A program made the position numbers and the translations under genes. A stretch of 64,000 nucleotides of DNA, from NCBI GenBank assembly GCA_023053575.1, contig JAKZAP010000009.1, positions 18,643,869 through 18,707,868 of the forward strand, read 5' to 3'. This document shows, piece by piece, positions 35,501-44,500 of the stretch. Source of the stretch: Branchinecta lynchi. Its lineage: Eukaryota > Arthropoda > Branchiopoda > Anostraca > Branchinectidae. Under the pieces are notes generated by a model. That model saw only the letters and a list, made by a program, of their open reading frames with translations, was not told the origin of the DNA and searched no databases. Positions within the stretch are counted from its first letter, which is position 1. Each line of letters starts with the position of its first letter.

Positions 35501-38500
35501 CAGTTAACACTTCGACTTTTTCGCGATACTTGGGGCAGGTTCTTTTGTCGTCAGATCGATGATTCCCGTTGCAGTTACGGCATTTTGGGGGATTCGGGCA
35601 TCGGCCATCAGGATGCTCAGTCTGGTTGCATGTTGGGCACCTTTTATGGTCTTTACACCACTTTGAGGTGTGCCCTAGTCTGAGGCAGTTTGAGCACAGC
35701 TTTGGTTTCTCTCTGTAAGGTTTAAATGCCTTTGGCTGCCCAAAAAGGAACACGGTCAGTGGCTGATGGTCGCCTTCTAATTCAAATAGAACGGACTTAC
35801 TTGGTTCTCCATCTTTCAGGGATAGGCGGCTTACTTTGTTGACCTGGATTAGGTCTCCTTTGCTGTCGGTCAGGGCTTCCTGGAGTTCTACATTGGTCAG
35901 GTCACTGGGTATGTTGTACACAACAAATTTGGTGGGGTTCTGCTTCCTTGGTTGGTGTAGCTGAGTTGTGACAGCTATTGTGTCGATTTTCTTCAGCGAC
36001 AGGGTTTGGTTGACAGCCTGGGTATTCTGTAAGAAAATGTCTAGATTACCATCACGCGTGATGTTTAGATGGAAGTTTGACTTGACTGCTTTGAACAGAA
36101 TCATCCTCAATCTTCCTATCTGGGAGACCGAGAATTTTTCATCTGTTTGGAGGGGTGTTGCTCTTATAATCTGGTAAGTTGGTTCATCTTGGTCCGATTG
36201 TGCGCCATTGCTTGATGCTTGTCCAGCTCTTCCAGTTACCGGAGATGGTGGTGATCCTGATGAGTTTAGAGGTTTTCTTCTTTTATTTGATCTGCCTACA
36301 AGAGTGTATCCATCGCTTTTAGGGGTTTTGGCTTCTTGCTCAAGCTGCGCCTTAAGCTGGTCATCTGCTGTAGGGGAGGTGGTTTCATCCAGAACAGTGT
36401 GCATTGTGTCATTATCTGTTAGTGACACATCCACTGTTGGAGCTGGATTTTGTTCCTCAGTTGAGTGCTTTTGGGGAGTTTGGTTCAAGCCTGTGCTTGT
36501 GGTTGGTGGGTCATTCATTATAGGGATGTCCAGGGGAATGCAAATTTGTTAACAGAGGGAAGATAGCTGACTTATCTTAACGTGGGGCCGCGCCCACGGT
36601 TCACTCCTTTCGGGCAAACGACCAGATGTCAACCTGGGTGGGCAACGGTAAGCGGTGACGTCTAAAGAAAAGAACGAATTTAAATTTGGAAACCACGTGG
36701 GAACGCGGTTTTGAATCAATGACCAAATTAATTTATATCAAATGTCATCCATTTACTTCTATTTCTTCTTTTAAAAATTGCTGGTGCAAAATAAAGTTGA
36801 AAAGGTGCAGATGCATGCACCAGGAAAACGGTGGTGCAAATAGTCACGCTCAAGCCATTTGCTTTAACCTGGTAGTGCATATAAATATCAGAAAAGCGCA
36901 AAAGAAAATTAGAAATTGGAAGCTGTGTAAAACGAATTTGGCCATTGGTTAGTCACAAGGCGATTCTCTCGGAACTGTTCAGTCCCCAAGATTGGTTGTG
37001 CCTAGACGAAGCCTGCCCAGCTTCCAAACTCAGGTTCAGATTGAATCCCCCTTTGCTGGATGTGGGTTTGGGTGGTGATAAATCAGTAGGGCAGGTGGCA
37101 TTATTTGAATCATGTATGTGTGAAATGAACGCACAGCTTAATCTGATTTTTTTTTTGTTTCTAGTTCTGTAGTAAAAAATGATTGGGACCCACAGAAGCA
37201 AGTCAATCAGAACTACAAAGACATGGGCTTGGCTCTTGACCCGAATCAGGCGTTGCCAGTTCCGTTGGCAAAGGTATGTATGGTCAACAGGATTTGCTAG
37301 GGATTCACCACTAGATGGATCCTAATAGTTTTTTTTGTATAATACAAATTATTAAACTTCAAAACTTGTCCAAATTTTGCATCTATTCCTGAATGTGGCT
37401 AAATTTTAGACTGAAGTAGAAGAAAGACATTCTAGTGCTGAAAATAAACGTTAAGAATTGGTAGTGTTAGCCTACCATTTGTTAATAGGCGATTGCGATT
37501 AAGCGAGGCAGGTAGTCTAATGAAGGCCGTAGTTCAAATGTTCAGCAAGTAAGTAAATTTTTGAGTAAATTTCGTATATTGTCTAAACGTAGGTTTAGAC
37601 CAGGCCCTTAACAACTCGGGAATTGAAAAGTCATTACATCGTGATTCATTGTATAACAGAATTACTGCAATAACAGCTGTGGAGCAAATTCGTATCGCCT
37701 ACCTTGGGATGTAAAACGCTTCTGTCACATTTCGGACCCAGGGTTGAGGGGGGGGGGGGGGATGAATAGCAAATATGACACTTTGGAAGAGGGGGGTTTG
37801 AAAGCAATTATTTCAGCAAAATAATGAAAAACGTGTCGATAACTCTCGAAGGGAAGGAGACATTCTGATGAAACTTGATGTAAGGATTCTTTGGGTCAAG
37901 GGTAAGGTCAGGTTCGTAGATGGGCTCTGTAGCCCTATATCTAGGGGTGGGTATTCAAATTAAGGGGCAAACAAAATATTTTTAAACAACTAATGTGATA
38001 GTCTATTATGGGGTAACAGGACATGCTGAAGATGAATATGCAAAACATTTTCTCGTACGACAAGCAGTTCGCCCGGAATCCGGCAAAAACCGGAAAGTTG
38101 GTTAAAGTAAAAGCTTCATTTGAAGTTGATAATATGTTCGGTTTAGGGATAAGAAGACATGCTGAACAAGACAGTTAAAACCATTTTCTCGCCGAACAAG
38201 CAGTTTGTCCGGAATCCAACCGGAAAGCTGGTTAAAAGTAAGAGTTTCATTTGAAGTTGATTAAATGTTCGATTTAGGGGTAAGTAGACATGCTGAACAC
38301 CTATGTGAAAAGTATTTTCTGCCCGGAGAACTAGTTCGCCCGGAATCCGGCCAAAACCGGGACAATTTTTAAAAGTTTAAGTTTTAGTTGAAGTTGATTA
38401 GATGACAGATTTAGGGGTAAGAAGAGACGCTGAGTCTGTATACGACAATCATTTTTTAACCAGACATATAATTCGTCCCGAATCCGGTTGTAACCGTTTT

Positions 38501-41500
38501 TTTGGGATCCCAAAACGTAAGTGGAGGGATACCTATGACATCGCAAAAGTTGTCCGTCCGTCCGTCTGTAAGCCCGATACTCTCGAAGGGAATGAGATAT
38601 TTTGATGAAACTTGGTATGAGGATTGTTTGGGTCAAGGGTAAGGTCGAGTTCGTAGATGGGCTCTGTAGCCCTATATTTGGGGGTGGGGGAGGGGGTTCA
38701 ATTTAAGGGACAAACAAAATATTTTTAAAAAGCTAATGTGATAGCCGATTATGGGGTAAGAAGACATGCTGAGCACGATGGTGACAAATCCGGCAAAAAC
38801 CGGAAAGTTTGTTAAAAGTAAAAGTTTCATTTGAAGTTGATTAAATGTTTGATTTAGGGGTAAGAAGACATGCTGAGCGCGATGGTGAAAACCATTTCCT
38901 CGCCGGACAAGTAGTTCGTCCGGAATCCGGCAAAAAACGGAAAGTTGGTTAAAAGTAAAAGTTTCATTTGAAGTTGATTAAATGTTTGATTTAGGGGTAA
39001 GAAGACATGCTGAGCATGATGGTAAAAATCCTTTTGTCGCCGGACAAGCAGTTCGTCCGGAATCCGGCCAAAACCGGAAAGTTGGTTAAAAGTAACAGTT
39101 TCATTTGAAGTTGATTAAATGTTTGATTTATGGGTAAGAAGACATGCTGAACCCGATGGTGAAAACCATTTTCTCGCCAGACAACTAGTTCGCCTGTAAT
39201 CCGGCCAAAACCGTAAAATATGTTAAAAGTAAAAGCTTTATCTGAAGTTGATTAGATGCTATATTTAGGGTAAGAAGAGACACTGAGTCTGTATATAATG
39301 ATAATTTTTTACCCGGACATATAATTAGTCCGCAATCCGGTTGTACCCGCATTTTTTTTAAGTCAAAATTTATTTAAAGTTGATTAGATTTCTTTATAGG
39401 GAAAAGGAGATACGCCGGCTTCGTTTCTGAATTTTTCTTTTTTTGCTGGACTAGTAGTTCGCTCGGAATTCGGGCGAAACCGCAAATTTGGCAGTAGTAA
39501 AGCAGGAAGTTTCGGTCAGTATCGTCAAAATAGGTATGGCTTATAGAGGTATAGATAGGTAGTTAGAATATCTGAACTCGGTTTTCTCTGATGATTAGCC
39601 TGGCGAAGACAAGACCGAATTGTCAGGATCAAATCTTAGATGTTTGGGATCCCATCGACACCTTTGGTCTTGTTTTTTAAGTTAAAGTTTTATTTGAAAT
39701 TGATGTTCTTTATAGGGATAAGGAGATACGCTGAATTCGATTCTGAATTTCCATTTCTTTTTTGCTGGACAAGTAGTTCGCTCGGAATTCGGCCGAAACC
39801 AGAAATTTGTCAGAAGTAAAGCAGGAAGTTTCGGTCAGTATCGTCAAAATAGATATGGCTTAGAGGTATATCTAAACTTGGTGTTCTCTGATGATTAGCC
39901 TGGCGAAGACTGGATCTGGCGAAGACAAGACCCAGTTGTCTGGATCAAATTTATGATTTTTGGGATCCCATCGAAACCTTAGGTCTTGTTCGAGTTTGAG
40001 AACGTTTAAAAAAGTGACTTGGAAACCTTAGCATGTTGGGAAAACACCAACAAGTTCAATGACATGTAGTACAAGGATGCTTAGTGTCCTTTCTGCTTCA
40101 GATAGAGCTAGACTAACAACCTCTGCCTATTCTCAGTCTTCTCGAATCAGTCGTTCCGGCGACATATCATTGTCAACCCGCGAAGTCGTTTGAAAAGATC
40201 TCTTAACCAGTGAAAATGCGTTATTTCGTTGCTCCGCTGTCCAGGAATAATCATTTTTCGGAAAGTGGACTTTCTCTGCCGGATTTCTGGTGCGCTTTTA
40301 ATCTGGTTGTATACGCCCTTTATAAAATTCCTTCCTGATTAGTTCTCTTTTGGCCGCTAGGTGCGCTAGCATAAAGTAAACAATGATGGTTTACTTTTTG
40401 GTATCCGTTTATCCACGCTTGGCTGTTTTGAGTTCCTCCTAGGCCTAGCCGTGTAATTCCACTGTCTCTATTTGTGCTCTACCCAACTCTGACCTGCCAA
40501 AGTTTATCAGGTTTTTCAATTCTAGCTTCCGACTTCAGTGCTGAGTGCTGGTTGACCTTTCCGTGGGGCTAATGCTCGACTCTGTGAGCGTGTTCCACCA
40601 TTCTAAAAATAGTAACTGTTAGTTAGTAATTTTGTTACAACCTCGTGAAAAGTTACTACGCTGATCGTTCCAACCTTGTCGAAATAGTAACTAATAGTAA
40701 CTATTTGCTTACCACGCTCTGGAGCGTAACTACGAATCACTGTGATTTGATTGGCCAGATTAGCCCGTGGTACAAATATGTTCTATCCTTACCGCCAAAA
40801 TAGTCAGAATCCGTGACGTCATGCGTAGTAACTACGGTAAGTAGTGCGGAACACACTCTGTATGAAGCGAAAGCCTAATAGCTCATTCGCCCAACTTATT
40901 CCAAGATCTCACGTGCGATTGTTATTTTTTCGCATCTGGCGGCAGTTCGTCATTGGACTCATGAGGGTCGTATGTTTGCGCAAAAGATTTAAGAACAATT
41001 TGTGTTCATACAGTGCGTTAGCGCAGTCATCACCTAGCTTACCACTGGCCACTGAAAAGCCCCGTTTGTGTTGAGATTCAAACTTTCCGCGTCATAGTAG
41101 AATTTGCGTTGTGGGGATGACCGTAGCTGTTCTGACGGCACTACTAAAGCAGATAGTGAAAAATAAAAAAATCTCCTTAGGATAATCCAGATAATTCAGT
41201 ATGTTCAGTTCAATGATATAAAAATAAGTTGGCTTTTCGATTATACTTTAAAGGTAAGGTCACACACAGTCCGGGTTTCGCATTTGGATACGAATTTCGT
41301 CCTTAGCTCCGACATGTTGTTCACAATGTTTTCCACAATGACGCCATTTGCGAAAGCTTAAAGGACCCCGCGCACTATTTACTCTTCAACTTACAGTATT
41401 TTAACATATTTGAATACTTTCAAACTAGGCTGTGTTGTCAACAAATAACCCACGGTTTTGGTCTGTTTTAAGCCTTTTCCGAGGCCCGTTGACTTGTAGC

Positions 41501-44500
41501 GAAAACAGGGAAACAGTTTACATAACCGGTTATTCTGATGGAAAAACTTCTCGCAGGCAACCGTCGATAGCGTGATACACATCGAAGGTAGCAAAACACG
41601 GCAACTGAGTAAATCAGCGTGGTTTTGTTCGAGGGGTTAAAATGTACCGTACGAAATTGGAGTGACCGGGTTCAGAAATATATCGAGTGATTATGGAAGT
41701 AGGTTGCGTTAGTATTATAGGTAAGACAGGTCCTTTAAGAATACGCCTGCTAAGCCCTTCGATTAAACCAGTTAATTCACACATTTTTTACTTCAGGATC
41801 TATCAAGACCAAAAGGTTCCAATTTCACTAGCACATCCGATTGGGATGTGAATGAACCAGAAGTGACTGACACCATTGTTCTACCAAAACCCATTGCACT
41901 CGATACCCTGCCGAAAGGACATGTACAGATGAATCTAGAAGAACTAGCAGAAAAACCACGCCAGGGGGCGCCAAGAATCGGACTTGAAGAATTTCAATTT
42001 GTTTCATACATGGTGGACAAGCATGCATCAGATTATGAGGTAAGAGTTAAAGCTCCTCTGAAACCATTGCTTGGCTTGTTTATTTTTGAATGAATGTTGC
42101 TGCTTCGTATTTATTTTTGTCTCTTTTCCCATCTATTCACAAAGGACCCTCGCACTATTTACTCTTCAACTTACAGTACGGTATTTTAAAATATTTGAAT
42201 ACTTTAAACCTAGGCTGGTCGTTCAACAAATAACCGACGGTTTTTGCTGTTTTAAGCGTTTTCCGAGACCCGTTGACTTGTAGCGAAAACAGGGAAACAA
42301 TTTACAAAATCGGTTTTTCTGATGGGAAAACTTTTCGCAGACAACCGTCGACAGCTTGATACATGATACATACATGCGGAGAAATTATATTGGTAGAGAT
42401 AGGAAAGGTACTGGTCCTTATTTTTGTCCAGTGTGTGGTATTGAAGGAGAGGATGCGGTACATTTGATATGTTATTGCGAGGAGTTGAAAGAATTAAGAA
42501 AGGAAGTGTTTGGTCGGGAGGCTTGGGAGGAAAGGGATTTGGTTTCAAGTATGGGAACAGAAGTGTTTTGGTGAGATCCGAAGGCTGGGTAGATTCCTGA
42601 AGCTAGCTATGGCCCACCGTGAACTATTTTTATAGAAGTTGATTTTTGGGTTTGTTGTTGGAGTGTATGATATTTTTTTTTTGTTATTCTGTTATGTTTC
42701 CCACCATGGGCCTTGGGCTTTATTGGGAATAAATTCATTCATTTATTCATCGAAGGTAGCAAAAGACGGCAAGTGAGAAAATCAGCGTGGTTTTGTTAGA
42801 AGGGTTAGAATGTACCGTACGAAATTGGGGTCTCCGTGTTTAGAAATGTATGGAGTGACTATGGAGGCTGCATTAGTATTATAGGTAACCTTTAATGATA
42901 TAATGTAATTGGTGATCTGATTTCGTACAATTTCTGTTGCACTTCTGGCAAACCGTCCTCACCGAAAAAGAAGGCCAGGTTCTTTAGTAGAGTTTACTGT
43001 AAGTGTTTGCACATTATTGATGGGTTGTAAGAACTGGCTGAATTCCGGGTGAAAGCTCCTCCGCTTTTTTGGCGGATAATTGTAAAAATTATTTCTAAAT
43101 TATAGATAGACACAGAATAGTTCTAAAAATATCACGAATTGAAAAAAAAAAATGTACTAGCACATGCAACGTCTAGACCCCCCCCCCCCCCCCACGCAAG
43201 ACCCAAGGTGAAGCCACGGCTCGATCCGACCGCTGGGTCATCTAGCGGCGCGGGTCGGAACCGCCCAACATGGGGAGGATGGAATCATAGTTTGACTTTG
43301 GATCTAACAAAAGGTTTTTATTGTATAAATATTCTTTGAGCCCAAGCTGACTTTGAAACATTTATTCAAACAATGTTTACAACGGATACGTCAGCTATGA
43401 TTTTTCATCAGCGATATTTCGGCCCTTCTTGGCAAGGGTCCTCGTCAGCCCTGACAGCCTGACGAGGACCCTTGCCAAGAAGGGCCGAAATATCGCTGAT
43501 GAAAAATCATAGCTGACGTATCCGTTGTAAACATTGTTTGAATAAATGTTTTTATTGTAGCAGGCATATGGAAAATGTGTAGAAAATTAAACTAATTATT
43601 TGCATTATCGATTTCTTTAACTATTTTGTTTTCTGTTTTTTTCTTGTTTACTGCCGTAAGTCCAAAGAATTAAGGATGGAAACTAAATCACAGTAAACAA
43701 ACGCCGTAAATTATACTAAATTCGTTATAGTGATTTCTTGAAGATTCTGAAACTGAGCTAAATAATATTCAGCTTCCTAGACCAACAAATGTCAAACTGG
43801 CCCATGATTTCTTCTTCCGACATATCTAATCGTCCACACGGTGATATACTTGGTTGTTTGAATCCTCTTACACGCCACACGATCTTCTCGAAGATTCTAG
43901 TAATGTTGCCACAAGCTTCAGGAGATCAATGAATAGTTAATTAGCAATGGCGGATTGGCGTTCAGGAGTGAATTGTGTTCAAGAAATTTCTGGATAACGT
44001 TGGCTACCGTGAGGATTTTGGGGAAAACAAAGGTAATAGTGTGCACGAAAAAATCCAACCCATCGAAAAATGATCATGTCCCCTACCTAATGACGTACTA
44101 CCTTCTTGCAATTGATTTTCGAGAGCAGGAGCAGAAGGAGCATGATACGCATCGAAAATTGCGAAACGCGGCAAGTGTAAAAAAAAAAAACGCGGTTAGA
44201 ATGTACATTAGTTGCGTTTTCGCACATACCATGGTATCTGTTACCACGGTAACTGGATCTGCAATTAGTCATGTTTTCAGTTACCGTGGTATCTGATATG
44301 CGGTAGCTCTGCAAAAATGGCCGTTGCTGAAATTGCGGTTAAGTCATCCGAAAAGAAAAACTGATATTCAGTCACAACACTAAGTTCTTTCCCACAAATT
44401 TGACAAAGATTGACGAAAGTGAGATGACTTTTTCGGATACCACGATCAGTGGCCTGATACCACGGTATCTGTGGCCAGATACCACGATAACTGCAAAAAC

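Larger units (their letters stand above)
31011..36680 (-). mobile_element. Complete two-ORF LINE with RNase H (I-superclade type)
   Basis: Both ORFs are uninterrupted. ORF1 (36518-34932) and ORF2 (about 34942-31193) overlap by a few bases. The 3' UTR is about 170 nt and ends in an AAGAAGAAGAAG tail (31011-31025). The 5' end lies between about 36550 and 36680; a target duplication was not found by eye. Presence of RNase H after RT and a gag-like ORF1 with three zinc knuckles points to the I superclade. It is antisense to NOP16. Confidence 0.85.

Noticed and set aside
35101..36552. Plus-strand frames of 66-114 codons
   Set aside because: They are antisense shadows of the LINE ORF1.
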